This document shows, in pieces, positions 50,811-63,500 of a stretch of 64,000 nucleotides of DNA. The stretch's first letter is position 1; every line of letters begins with the position of its first letter. Origin of the DNA: Diprion similis (Eukaryota > Arthropoda > Insecta > Hymenoptera > Diprionidae). The stretch lies in NCBI RefSeq assembly GCF_021155765.1, contig NC_060115.1:3534001-3598000 (forward strand). Reading direction: 5' to 3'. Under the pieces are notes generated by a model, which was not told the DNA's origin, searched no databases, and was given only the letters and a program-made list of their open reading frames with translations. The translations under genes and the position numbers were made by a program.

Positions 50811-50831
50811 GGGGGGGGGGGGGGGGGGGGG
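50811..50831 (+). repeat. Poly-G tract (21 G)
   Basis: Uninterrupted G run following GA repeats and GGGGTGGGGGG. It could form G-quadruplex structure on the plus strand. Length calls may be unreliable. Confidence 0.85.
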
Positions 50832-51449
50832 CGCCTTGAACCCGGGCCTCGTCTGTCTGGCTGACTTCTTCTGAGTCCCCGATGCCGTCGCGGTCGCAGA
50901 CCTTCTCGTCCTTTTTGCTTTTTTTTTTTCTTACCTCAGGGTTTTCCACCCTTTTTTTCTCTTTCTCGCCAAGACTCGCCTCGGAGTTCTTCGATTTTGC
51001 GCGAGTTCCGCGCGGCTGATGCTCTCCATTTGTGGATAATAACAATTATCTTTTATCCTATCGAAATAAATAGTTATAATAATATACACTTTGGTATAAA
51101 CTCTTACTGCGATAATCCCTGAAGCAGAACTGAAATGCGGTGAAACGTCGAGTTTAGATATATACTTTACGGATTTTATCTGCATGTAGAAGTTTAAGAA
51201 ATAACCGCATTTATCCGAATGCTTTTAATTTCCCTCCGGGAAACCATTAGCAGGAGTGCATTCTAGGAGCGGTTGGTTAATTCTTCGACTATGCGGTCTG
51301 TGCCTGCGTACCTTCCTTCCATGGGTGCATATATATATATATATCGATAACGCTTTCGACGATTAAACGAATTTATTATCAGCTCCGTTGTTATATCGAC
51401 GGCAAATTTTAGCTGAATTCATTTTTATTGGTGCTTGAAATTTCTGGTA

Positions 51450-51665
51450 TTTACTGTCCGTTCAATATGGCGGACGAAAATATGAAATTTTTTTTTTCAG
51501 GGGTTTTTGGAGTTGCTGAGTACGAATCTGAAATCAGATTTTGAAAATTCAGAATAAAAAATCCGATCAGTGACCCCGAAAACCACTGCATAGAGTTTCT
51601 TGGCCATCTTGAATATTTGAAATTTCATTTCAGGTTCGTAATCAGCGATCCAGAAAAACCATAGA
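51450..51665. repeat. Degenerate dispersed repeat with paired AATCTGAAATC motifs
   Basis: AATATGGCGGACGAAAATAT on the left and GGCCATCTTGAATATTTGAA on the right are partly inverted. The motifs GTACGAATCTGAAATCAGAT and GGTTCGTAATCAGCGA recur inside. This looks like an old repeat of unknown type, not a gene. Confidence 0.4.
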
Positions 51666-54600
51666 ATATACTATCTCGTTATAAAAGTTGATTTAGCATA
51701 TTAATGCGTGACTCAAAGGGTTAATGACAACGGAATTTAGTTGGGAATTTTTATTGATAATAAAAAACGTCACTCTTTTTCAAAATTCACAGTGAATTTC
51801 GGGGGCTCAGCTAAAATGGTAACTCGCAAAGTGACCAACTTATTTTCATATTTCAAAACGCGTTTATACCTCGAGCTTAAAATTCGCGATAAATGATTCT
51901 GCGTACCTTGGAGCTCGGGTGAGAATTGTTTCGAGATATGAGTATAAATAAAAGATGCAACGGAGAGAGTCTAGGTTATTCGCGTGAGGCTAACGAGCTG
52001 CGTAACGAAACGGTGTGAAATGAATAAACGATGCCCGGGATAAGCGATGCATCATTTATGGAGAAACCCTCGAAATTCGAGCAAATTGCGCGTAGGGCTG
52101 GCCGAAATTCGTACGCTGTATCCATTTCGTTCAGGTACCTGAACTTTACGAAAGAAGAAGAAGAAGAAGCTCGTTCGATGTCTTTCTCGGAATATACCAT
52201 CGCCGTTAATATTTTCATCCCAGTCTCGAGCTCAATTTTTTATGCGAAGCTCTCCTGACTTCTCATCGCCGCATTTTATTATGCTTTCCATCGTCCTGCA
52301 GCAGGTAGATACAAAGAGAACCGCAAGCACAGCTTCTCTCCATGCGCATTAAATATTCGACAGCGATACAACGTGCAAGCTCAGCTCTTACTTTCTACCC
52401 TTATTTCACGACACACGGTGATAATGCAGGATTTTTACTTGCCTGAAAGAAATGAGTAAAATTTTCTTCGAACACTGAATAAATAAATAAATAAATAAAT
52501 AAATAGGGGTAAAAAATCTGCGATGCAATCGATTTTTGGTCATATTTTTATGCTGAAATATCCCGTTTCGATCAAAAAATTAGATCGAATCCAAGCTACG
52601 ATTGTTCTCCGTGCATATCATTGTATTCATGCGGATAAAATTAGTAACAATTTTCGATAACTGCGTGTATAAACACTCCTGTAGAATCAATTTAAGCAAT
52701 TTTTATTCCGCTGCGTTTCCGAGGGTTTCCGCTTGTGTCAAATCATTTTTGCCGGTCAGTTTTACTTCCGTTTTTGAGATAACGATAATCACCGAGTTCC
52801 CACATCGCGTCTGACAGGGTCTCGTCCGAGTTATCGATTTGCTTAAGTCTAGACTCTGGACGTATTCGACGCGTTCGACCTCAGGGGACGACGTGACCGT
52901 TTCTTATCTACGCGTTATATCTCAGGGTACGTAGTACGGCGTAGACTTTGCTTGCGAACAAACACCTAATGCGTAAATAGAGGAGCGAGCGAAAACGGCG
53001 TGGAGGTCGGACAGGTGTGTTCATACGAATACGAAACTCGACGTCGACGCGACTAGCGAATTGGCCGCTACGTTAGTTATTGAATGTGCAATTTACGCGG
53101 CTGGTATTTGCAGCCTCGGAATTTCCAAGAGAAATACTATACCGTAGAAAAATGAAGAAACCCTCAAGCCTGCTCCTGCGATTCTGTAAGGAGAGCGAAA
53201 TTAAGCCCCGGAGAGTGAGTCTCGACGGTGCGCCGGAACGGTGAATTCGGTATCCGCAAGGATCCTGCGGAAGGAAATTAAAGTGGATACTCGATTCTGC
53301 CGCGCGGAATAGACGCAGGATCGTAAATATTTAAGTGAGTGTACGGAGAGCAAGGATAACCGAATAGTCGTTGAAAAATATTTCTTCAAAGTAAAGTTTG
53401 GTGCAAACGTTGTACAGTATTCTCGGAAACGTTCTCCGAGGTAATGTGGATGGAAAATTTGCTTGCAGAATAATAGAATTAGAAGAAAGTCTGAGCGGTT
53501 TCGGAGACTTGTTTGAGGTTTGAAACGTTCTTCGAACGATTCGTTTTTCTTTTATTTATACGTTTTTTCTCATTTTCGTAAAGGATGTAAGATTGAGTAC
53601 AATTTCGTGTGCAAGAAAGTTGAAAAAAAGATTTTTCTCGTCGAATTTCGGTCTTGTTAATAAAAATAAATAATAACACAGTAAACATTTCGACTCTTTC
53701 TCTGTAGAAAGACAACGAAAGTTTGAAAATTTTGTCTGACTATCGGCGAGTGATGATTAAAGTAGTATCAGTACGTTCAAAATCTTCTTTAATTAATTAT
53801 ATTTTGTCTCAAAGTCTTTTACTCGGTTTACAGTAATCTGCATACATTTTTTTGTAGCTCATACTTGTTTTGGCGAAGAAGCGATGAAACAGTTCAAATC
53901 AAAGTATTGTGTCGTGTTCATTTCTGCCTCATTTCACTCGCTATTCAAAATCTTCCTCACACATGCACTCACACTCGCGTGCAATGTTTACTCACAATGC
54001 CCGTGTCGCGTTTCGAAACAGATCAGCTGCGTATTTCGTGTATTGTCTGCTGTCTCAAAATCATTTCTGAGTATCTTCTATGTATTCTTTCGTTTCTGTA
54101 AACCTCAGTTGTCTAATCGTTCTCTTGCGATATAGATCGTATCGTGGATCGTCTCAATAAAGTATCTCGTTTTTTGTTAATCAACATTTTCTATCGAAAA
54201 TCATCATCCCGATTCCTTACTATAGTTAGTTATCGCTAATCCGCGAATCCTACGTCAATGATCCAGTCTCTTTCGTCATTTTTACCAACAATACTTAACC
54301 GAGTTCGATTGTTAATTATTTTTGGTACGTTGCAAAAATTTAAAAAAATAAACCATATCGAATTTACAAATCTAATGCATTTGAATATTGAACGATAATA
54401 ATTCGTCAAGTTATAGTCACATTGAGTTAGTGACGTCTGAATTAGATTGTTTTTTCTGTACAAGATTTCCGTGAAAGTCGATAAAATGACTTTTCAACCG
54501 CGGAAATCGATATTTTACTTTTATATCATTCGGTGATGCGAAAAGTAAAAAAGAAAAAAATATCCATTTACAACAACAACAACAAAAACAACGAACCGTC

Positions 54601-55199
54601 GTAGTTAGCAGAAGAAACCATGTTTTAAAACAACCTAACAACTGTGGAAAGTATCCAAACGAGCGATGTCCACTATGCTAAAAATAATCGAAAACGACTC
54701 GATTGAATCGGTAAAAATTAATTGATTAATCAATTATGTCGTATATTTTTGAAACGTTGCGTGCGATCCCAAAATTTCGTAAATTTCAGTACGTAGTCTT
54801 AACAGCAGAAAAGCTTTTAGCAAATTTACAATTTCATAAAAAATATATTTCAATTTCAGATAAAAACATTCACTTACCTTTCACTTATCATATATGAAAT
54901 AGATACTTGGTAAGAAAACGATAATAAAACATCCATCAATCCCCCAAATTAAACAACAATGCAAAACAAAAACCAATTCTAAGTAGCCATACCACTCAAT
55001 TCAACCAACATAATCAATTTCAAAAAACAATCCATCATCCTCTATAAATCGTTTGCAAAAACAATCGATCCAATCAAAAATCCCTACTAATTCCAGTAAT
55101 CCTTAATTAATAAAACCCATCTCTCACAGTCCAATCATCCTCCCCACTTACTCCCTATCCACCTCTAAACCTCCTCAAAACACATAAAGTGCATCAAGA
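51666..55199. other. Gene-empty region
   Basis: No recognised coding sequence. Composition drifts from CpG-rich (52.8-53.4 kb) to AT-rich with CAA/AAC runs (54.5-55.2 kb). The (AAAT)n tract is listed separately. Confidence 0.4.
52478..52504. repeat. (AAAT)n microsatellite
   Basis: Tandem AAAT units. Confidence 0.9.
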
Positions 55200-55402
55200 C
55201 CGCTTGTTGCAGCAAGTAGTAGTAGTAGACAAGTACATACAACGCGACAAGTAGTTACCAGTAAGTAGTCGGTCTCAACGTCGAGTCCGCCGTTTCAGTA
55301 GTCACAGCCGCCACATCGATGCTGCCTCCGTCCGTCCGACAACCTCGGACCGTCATCACTTGCTCAAGGAGAGTTGGACTGGCGACGTTCGTAAGAAACC
55401 AT

Positions 55403-55446
55403 CCCCCCCCCCCCCCCCCCCCCCCACCGCCACCGCCACCGCCACC
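55403..55446 (+). repeat. Poly-C (23 C) followed by (CCACCG)n
   Basis: Homopolymer C followed by hexanucleotide repeats inside the GC-rich region. Confidence 0.9.
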
Positions 55447-56179
55447 ATCACCACGGCGAGATAGGACGGAGCGTGACGTCTCTCTCTCTCTCTACTCCTC
55501 GCGGCGAGCTTGCGAGCTTTCGATGTTACGCGCCGACGCGAAGCACCTCCGGGTCGCGACGCCCCGTCAGTTACTCTTCGCGAGCCAAGGAGCGAGCTCA
55601 CATTGCGATACCGAACGCACATCGAGCCGCACTATCGTTAGGACGTCGCGTCGTGTCGAGAGTCGTCGCTCGCCTCGACCGCGTATATTTATCAGGCTAG
55701 ATCCTCCCCCTTAGCCTCGACGGCGAAAGTGCCGGGGATCGTCGTTCGGGACATCGGTATCTCTAGGGGTGGTAAATACTCGCAGGGGTGCAGGCAGAGA
55801 GCGTGGGAAACGGGTGATGAACGCGGAGTTTTAGGGGTTGGGATTAACGGACGGAAGTCTTAAACCCCTTTACGGAGATAACGCGGAGTTCATGCTTTGA
55901 TTTAGGAGTGATAAGGGAGGATTGGAGATCGTTTTTCAGCACGTTTATTGGCATATTTTCGTCTGTTGTGTGTGCTTCGTTGTGTGAATGTCAAAGCGTG
56001 GATTTATGCTGATTGATATCGTGGATTTAATATTACGCGCGCGCGGATTAAACTAGGTCGAAATAATACGCTATAGCAATGTTGTAACGGTAATTGATTA
56101 TCAGGCTATCATCGTTCGATGTTTAGAGTGATACATGTATAATCGTGGAGTTTCTTTTTTAACATAAAAATCCGGTTAA

Positions 56180-56217
56180 CAATAATAATAGTAATAATAA
56201 TAATAATAATAATAATA
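56180..56217. repeat. (AAT)n microsatellite
   Basis: Tandem AAT units with one interruption. Confidence 0.9.
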
Positions 56218-56574
56218 TAGTAATATTTTTATCTCAGTGTGATAGAAAATTATAAGCAAACCAAATTATAAAAAGTTTTCTTCAAACTGTGTGAAGTACG
56301 TTATCTTGAATACAATTTGTTGACGTGCAGCGTGTCGAATGAACTGTATACATGTACGGAATTTAAAAAAAATCTTATCGAATATCGGTGAAAACTGCAG
56401 CTCGAATCTCTCAAAGGACAAACTTGTCTCGCTTGTTTCAAAGCTTTACTTTTCTTACTCGCGATATCAGTCGGTATAGCTGCATATAATTACTTCCGGT
56501 TGTAAAATAAAGTGTAGCAAAGTGACTTCCGCAAAGTGTGACGGTGATAAGACTGCGATTCAGCCATATCCCCG

Positions 56575-56582
56575 TGACGTCA
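56575..56582 (+). promoter_or_regulatory. Perfect cAMP-response element (TGACGTCA)
   Basis: The palindromic full CRE/ATF site lies 43 bp before a good splice donor. Single-site matches can be chance. Confidence 0.35.
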
Positions 56583-56625
56583 TTGTCAGCATTAATGATA
56601 AACGGAATCAAGGGATCGAATTAAG

Positions 56626-58372
56626 GTAAGAAATTCTTTTTACATTCAAATTAATTACTCACTTTTCATTTTTCTCCGTGTCAATATCGATTCAACAATA
56701 CGGACAACCGTATAGCGAAACTTTTTCTTTTATCAAGTCGTAATTGATTTCAGAGGATAAAATTACTCAGCAAAATTTTTGCACGAGAACCGAATTTACA
56801 ATCGTAAGTCAGTTATCAGTGATTCTTGAACACGTGGTCGTTCGTTCACGAAAGCGCAACAAATTCCGGAAACACGCGTGTCGTGTACCTACTTTCCGTA
56901 GTAATAATGAAAAAAACGTGACTTTCGTCAAGAAATTTCGTACTTTTATGTGATGAAAATTCATCCCACTCGTTGCGCTGAAAACTTTCGAAGTTTGAAA
57001 AGTTTTTCAAGGAGCGAGTCAGCACCCTTGAAAATATCGTTATAAAAAAAAAAAACCGCAAAAAAAGAAACTAATTTCGTGAATAAAAATTCCACGCAAA
57101 GAACAGAGAACTTCTGTTTACTCCGATTCGCGCTGATCTCAGCGTCTACGGCAAGACTCGTTCGTGCTGAAAAACAAAAACAAGTTTTCGCATTAGTCGC
57201 TCTAAGGTCACCTTTGTATCGATTCTCCCTGAGTGAAATGCGCAGTTTTTGATTTATGCAGAAATCACCGACGCGGCGGTGTTTTCCCTGCAGAAGTTCT
57301 GATCAACTGTTGAAGTAACGAAACACTGGGGGGAGAAAATATTATTTTGTAAGCTTATAGAGACTTTGAAGTAATCGAGTATTCAAAATACGAATACCTT
57401 AATTAAAATTAATGTATGTATGTATGTAAAAAAAAAAAATGTATATATGAAAGTGAAAAATCAGCCGAGCGCGATCATCCTTATAACACAGAACGCTTAT
57501 TTTTTGACAGATCCTTTCCTTTTTTGAATATATTATTTTCCAAAACCCCGTAACGAAAAAAAAAGAATACAAAAAAAAAAAAAAAAAAAATGTTCGAAGG
57601 TAAAAACTTAAAATCTGTTTTCAATTCGTGAAAAATTTCGCATCAATCGCAATTGCATACGAATAGTCAGCGGATGTGACAGGCAGTTACGCAGGCCGCA
57701 AGGATCGGAACGAGCTTTGCTCGGCGTTGCGGCGTTTTCACGCCCCGTCAACATTTCATGCAGGGGGTCTCGTTACGCGCTCGAATAGTTCGTCTCCAGG
57801 GGCGTGTAATTTGATTATAACAAGGCGATTGAGCGTAGAAAACGTAGACTCGACGCGTCCGTCGGAGCCGAAAATTCGAATTCGATTTTTAGCGCGCCGA
57901 GCTGCTGCACTGCGCAAAACGCGAATTAAACTCGCGCTGCACGTACGTGTACAGTGCGGTAATAATTTTAACCTGTTGGAGTCTGTTCTCTTCGAATCGC
58001 GCAGTAAACGGCACGCCGGCTGTTTTCTTCCACGAGTCGAATTAACCACCCTTGCAACCCCGCTTCTTCTTCTTCGATTCTTTCAGGCCATTGCATCGTC
58101 GCTGGTTTCGACTTTTTTTCCTTCATCCCTTCGCCACCTATATCCAATATCCATTAATTTTAATGATGCGCTTAACGCGCTTCTGGTTCTCATCTCCTGC
58201 CATTTAATACCTACGTAACACCTCCGGGCAACTTTTTTTTATTATACTTTGGTTGTAGCGAAGCTTTTGCTACTTTCTGCACGGCTGGTCGATCATATAT
58301 ACATTATAATTCTACGATGAGATGAAATGTGATATGGAAATTGTTGAAGAACACACCTTTCGTCGTGTTTTC

Positions 58373-58406
<34 letters not shown>

Positions 58407-60267
58407 GGGAAGTACATTATACGGTCAGTTATTACGCTGCAACGACGAAAAGGAAAACTCGCTCTCCGACAAAGAGTTGAGTTCTCTTTGACCTCCGGAC
58501 ATTACATAATACATTCTATACAAACCACACTAGCGAGTACAGGACGGGTCGAGAGGACTTGATCCCGCTTATGTAGCAGCCATTGAATCAAGTGACAAAG
58601 AAAATTGCGCTAAATAATCTGTTTACCATCTGTTGACATCCTCTCTTCTCTCCGTTATTCAGACCGCTAATTATGCGAGACTGTATTCAAAGCTCTCGCA
58701 CAATTCACGTATTTTTATCTCTCGCTTCGTGATTATTCTTCTCTTATTCTCTTCCGAAACGATTATATTCGAAAGGGAATATAGAAATGAGAAGAAAGAA
58801 ATATTTTTTTCTATCTTGTGTATAACATGATTTTCTCTTGTTATCCAAAAAGCTTAGGTAATTAGGTACACTACAAAAAAAATTTGTTTCTCTTCTTTTT
58901 CCTCGATAACAGACAAATTTTTATATTCATTTGAAAAATCGAAACCTTGATTTTTTTTCTCCCTCTTTTTTCACACTACCTTCACTATTCACAAAACAAC
59001 AAAGTCGCAAGCTTTTGCCGCACGCTACGCGGTGTAATTAACAAGCGTGCAGCAGGGGTTGTGACAGGCAGTCGGTCAGTCGAGGGTAGTGAGAAACAAC
59101 GTTGCATGTAAAGGTGTCTTGTAATATTTTCCGAGATGTGTGTAAGGGTGGCGGAGAGGTAGATTTATCATTTTATTCTCCCGTTCATTTTACCTTTCAA
59201 TCATTTCCGTTCGCTTTCGGTAACGGTCGATTGTCGATCCACCGTTTATCGTTTAACAAGATCGTCTGCAGATGAATTTTCTTTTTATTTTTACTCTATT
59301 TTTCCCGCGTTTAATATTGTATTCAAAGTATATCACGAAAGTACAAAACTAATAAACTGCTGCGAATCGATAATCGCGTTGTTTGAAAATGAGAAAATTA
59401 AATACGGGGAAAAAATACTTTTCACCCACGATTTAAAGCTGAAATTCCTCCGCCAGTTCCAGGCTTTTTGTTACACGTTATATATATGTATATAAATATA
59501 TATATCTATTGTAACCCACGTGTCTTATATACATAAGATATCCTTTACCTACGAACGAATTTCAAATAACGTGACTTATCTTCGAGATGTGCATCGAACC
59601 TGTAAGTTCAGGCGAGTAGGTACTTTCCGAGTGGAGGCTTGCCTGCAAGTTTTACCGGAGGGGGGGGGGACTTGTTAGAGGCACGTGACCTCGAAAAAAG
59701 CTTTGAAGTTACTTTGGACGAATAAGTACAGCAGTGGCCAGGGTTATTGGAAAAGGTTTGTAAAATCGATGCCCTTGTGTAGCAAATTCATCATACTCCG
59801 TATGAAAAATTATTCGCTGTTTACCTATATTATACCTGTGAAACGGTAATCGTAGTAATTTGCTGATAGCTGTAATAAAATAGTGTCCATGGAATAAATA
59901 ACTGATCTGCTTTACCTTCAGAGACGAAGGGGGTGTATAGAAAATTCAATTTGCGTTGGAACGAGGAAAATAAGTGAAATCAAGCCGAAGATTGACGGTC
60001 GTCGTTGCTGTAATGGCCTGTAATTTTCTGGAAGTAGAGGGAAAATAAAAAAAAAAAACAACATCGTGTCGCGCGTCGATGATAACTGACCTCAGAATTT
60101 CACCTTGTTTAATTACACTTCCACGTATAAGTCTATTGGGGTGTTTCAGAAAAAATAATTTGCGATTTTCCATCGTGACAACCTCGAAAAAGTTTATTCA
60201 GGTTAACAGAAAGGATCTGTCAAAAAGTGAAGTTTGACGATGAGTTGAGTAAAATATTAAAAAATAA
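56626..60267. other. Gene-empty region, possible first intron
   Basis: No recognised protein family. The frame at 57676-58218 is long (180 codons) but unrecognised, and overlaps an equally open antisense frame. It contains (CA)n at 58379-58404 and A runs at 57568-57591. Confidence 0.4.
58379..58404. repeat. (CA)n microsatellite
   Basis: Thirteen CA units. Confidence 0.92.
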
Positions 60268-60581
60268 CATGGGGGGGGGGGGGGCGAAACGGGGTAATTA
60301 AGGAAATACTTAGTTTTCGAGGACTCGAGTACGCTAATACTTTTTACTTTTTACTTTTTTTTTAATTGCAACCAAAGCAAATAGAAATGATTTTCATATG
60401 TCACGGGAAGAAAAAGATTTTTTTTGAACATTTTGGGTAAGTTCAAAATGATTCTTAATAACGTTTATAGAAGTCATTTTTGACTATTTAAAAAAGTATT
60501 TTTAAGAACAAAGTTTTTCTTATAAAATTTTAAGGGTATCCCGTTTTGCCCTTATCTCTTAACACGTTTTGCCCGCCCCTT
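60268..60581. mobile_element. Possible MITE with GGGGCGAAACGGGGTAATTAAG-type ends
   Basis: The left side (poly-G, then GGCGAAACGGGGTAATTAAG, 60282 onward) resembles the inverse of the right side (GGGGCGGGCAAAACGTGTTA, near 60559-60580). The matches are imperfect and the left poly-G (60271-60284) blurs the border. Confidence 0.4.
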
Positions 60582-63500
60582 ATCTATATATCATATAATA
60601 TTGAATCTTCTTACGTTGCTGTTTTATAGCCTCTCGAAAAAAATGATTGTCGCCAAATTTTCCAACTAGATCAGCTGGTTATTTACGATTATGACTTACT
60701 TACCGTTGCACGTGTCATTCAATGCAAAAATGAAACTTACGGGATTCGTGTTTTTTCTCATCTTCCTCTTTCACCAAGTGGAGAATAAAGAAAATAACGA
60801 GGCGAGCAAATTGCGCACACACCGGGTTCGTTTAAATTACTCTACTCGACGCTCGGCTTTTGCGACGTTATCTTTAAGCTCGCATTCGCCAGGTTTTCAA
60901 GCGTTGACACTCGCTGCTGCACTATTTTACATACCTATGTGGGTACGAGTATGTACGTACGTACGTACGCTTTCTAGACAATATCGTGATTATCTTTGTC
61001 CTCTATTTACGTGCACTCTCCACTCTTCTAATAATCCTAGTAATTAAACAATGTCGGACGGTTCTGTGTAGCCCTGAAATTATCCAAATTATAATTATAC
61101 TTTATTAATTCGGATTTTCATTATTTTATTTTATTTCACACTCTTCTACCGGACAATGATTTTTAACGCAGAAATTATGCGAGTTTATTTATATACCGTA
61201 TTATGTGAAATATATTTATGCTTATAATTGTTTTCTGACGTATGTAACTACCTACGTGTGTGTGTGTGTTTTTTTTTCTCTTGAAAAGAAGAAAAAAGAA
61301 TGAAAGAAAGAAAGTCAGAGGGACAAATTAAAACTCACCCTAACGAATTTATTATACGCCTGTGTAGTATACGTATGCGACAGGCGTATCCAATTAGCGA
61401 GATACGTACGTGTACGTATGTATGTGTAATATGATCAGTGATGAACGTATTGAAATTTTTTTTTTCAAAACCGACGAGGGCTGCGCTTTTTAATGGCTTA
61501 AAATTTTCAAAACATGCTAAAGAAAAAGGGGAAAAAAATCTCATTACTTTAAAAATAGCAAACACGAGTCGGTCTGTGGCGATGTTCTCGTGTGATGCGA
61601 ATGCGGGGAAAAGCCATTTCCTGCAGAGGACGCGACGCGGTGGATGGTTGTCATATATATCGGACTCTGATTAAAACAATAAAGGCAAAGTTTTCATCAT
61701 ATTTTTGCTGCGAAAGTATATACCTACGTCAAAGCCATCGACTTTATTAAAATTCGTACAACTGTGTATCAACTTTTTCACATTTTCATTATACGAATCG
61801 TTGTTCAAAGCTACGATAATTCGACTACACTTTCATTTGTCGAATACGATGCATGGAACTCTCTTCAACTCACTTCATTCGTACCTTTTGACGGTATACA
61901 AAAGCTTACCATATATATATATATATATATTTATTTGCTTATTTGAAAAATTTCGGCAATTTATATGCTTTGTATTTTATAGATTTTTTTTTTATCTTAC
62001 TCTAAAAATGTCTGTAGACATGTATAAAGAAAAAAAAAAAAATTACATTCATATTCTGTAGGTAATCGAAATTTCGTCATAGAAGGATGGTTTAGGTTTG
62101 AGGTAAAGAGGAATATTATACTTTGACTAAATTTTATGCAATGTCTTTATCGTTGTTTTTTTTTTGTGTAATATTAGATATGTGCGAAAAAGGAGTCGCG
62201 CAAAGAATTCGCCTAACGTCGTTGAAAAGGTTTTTTCTTTTTCCTTGCGAAAGTATGAAAAGTGTGAACGGACGGATCACGTGACATTGTAAACCTCTTA
62301 CCACGCTCCCCCGGTATTACAGGCACGATATTGTATGCGATCTATACTTTTACTCTTACTTTTATTCATTCTTTCGTTCTTTCCTTTATATACATATTTT
62401 TTTTTTTTTTTTGTTTTTTTTTTCATTATATTTATTATACGACACCCTCTTGCTTTTCTATGTCCCCCACGTGAACCCATATTACCCATGTATGACATGT
62501 AGGTAGGTAGGTACGTACGTAGAGACATAAAAGCGCGAGGGAATGGAGAAAAACATTTACGACACGAAACTGCAGCAGAGCGATCTGGAAGCTGTAATAT
62601 ATTATTATATGGACACGAAGGATCCGTTCTATTCCATTTTCATCTTATACGAGATACGTACGCGGTCACAATTGAGTTGGATATCGCGATGGACAGTTGA
62701 AAACGAGAGGATTATCCTGCGGCATTGGTTATACGCAGACAAATAATGCTGCGAGAAATATTGAGAAGGAGAGGAGAGGAGAGGAGATGCTGTGAGAAAG
62801 TGACGGAGAAAAATAAAATATGAGAAAGTGAAATACCTAGAGTAGAAAGAGAAAGCTTGGATTGCGCGATGCTTTTATATTCGAATGGTATATATATACG
62901 AGATATACGTTATATGTAGGTACCCACGTCAAGGGGACCAGGATTTCATTTTGCTTTTGAAATTTTTTTTCTCCCATCCCATTGCAAAGTGTACGCGTCT
63001 ATTCTAGGTATAATATTTTGCGAACGAAACTCTGTATATCAGAGATTCTGTACATTGTACTGAAATATAACAATATACTTTTAGGCGGATTCGCATTTTA
63101 TTCTCATGAAATTTCGACAAGTTTTTATTATCTTTCGCTCATTTTCACTCATCCGTGGAAAAGTAACGAGGTTTCTATACGTACGACAATGTACTTCACA
63201 GAGGTTTATCGCGGCGAAGTTAGTTAAACGATTCGTGCTGAGGAAAGAATCGTTATCAAATTTTTTTGGAAATTTAGTAAAACTTAATAAAACAAAGCGT
63301 AATTATTTTTTCCGATCTTGCTTAAATAATTATTTAATCTTTCCCAATTTTTTCCTTACGATGATAACTTCAACTTCATTCTGCCATGGTTCGACGATTT
63401 TTTTTTTTCATTCAACGATGACGCGATTTTCCTATATATATATATATACATATATATATTAATATACAATCTATAGCGTGTGATCTTTTACGAATGATCC

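Larger units (their letters stand above)
47794..51429. other. Gene-empty region with low-complexity tracts
   Basis: Overlapping plus-strand frames at 48034-48802 are pyrimidine-driven (Phe/Leu/Ser/Pro-rich) and unlikely to be genes. A (GCTGCT)n run lies at 48473-48490, TA repeats at 49268-49300, and GA then G runs at 50769-50831. Confidence 0.4.
55200..56625 (+). promoter_or_regulatory. Possible promoter and untranslated first exon of a plus-strand gene
   Basis: Composition shifts sharply from AT-rich to GC/CpG-rich at about 55200. AGTAGT repeats and TCAGT initiator-like motifs (55293-55297) appear, then a poly-C/CCACCG block. About 1.4 kb later an AAG|GTAAGA donor lies at 56625/56626, shortly after a perfect CRE. 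No conserved protein is visible: frames across 55319-55714 are low-complexity and clash between strands. A long noncoding first exon is the best guess, with low certainty. Confidence 0.28.

Noticed and set aside
55319..55714. 131-codon Pro/Arg-rich frame over the poly-C tract
   Set aside because: It depends on translating a homopolymer of uncertain length; residues are Arg/Ser/Pro low complexity.
57676..58218. 180-codon plus-strand frame
   Set aside because: The antisense is also open, there is no recognisable domain, and it lies within CpG-rich spacer where stops are rare.
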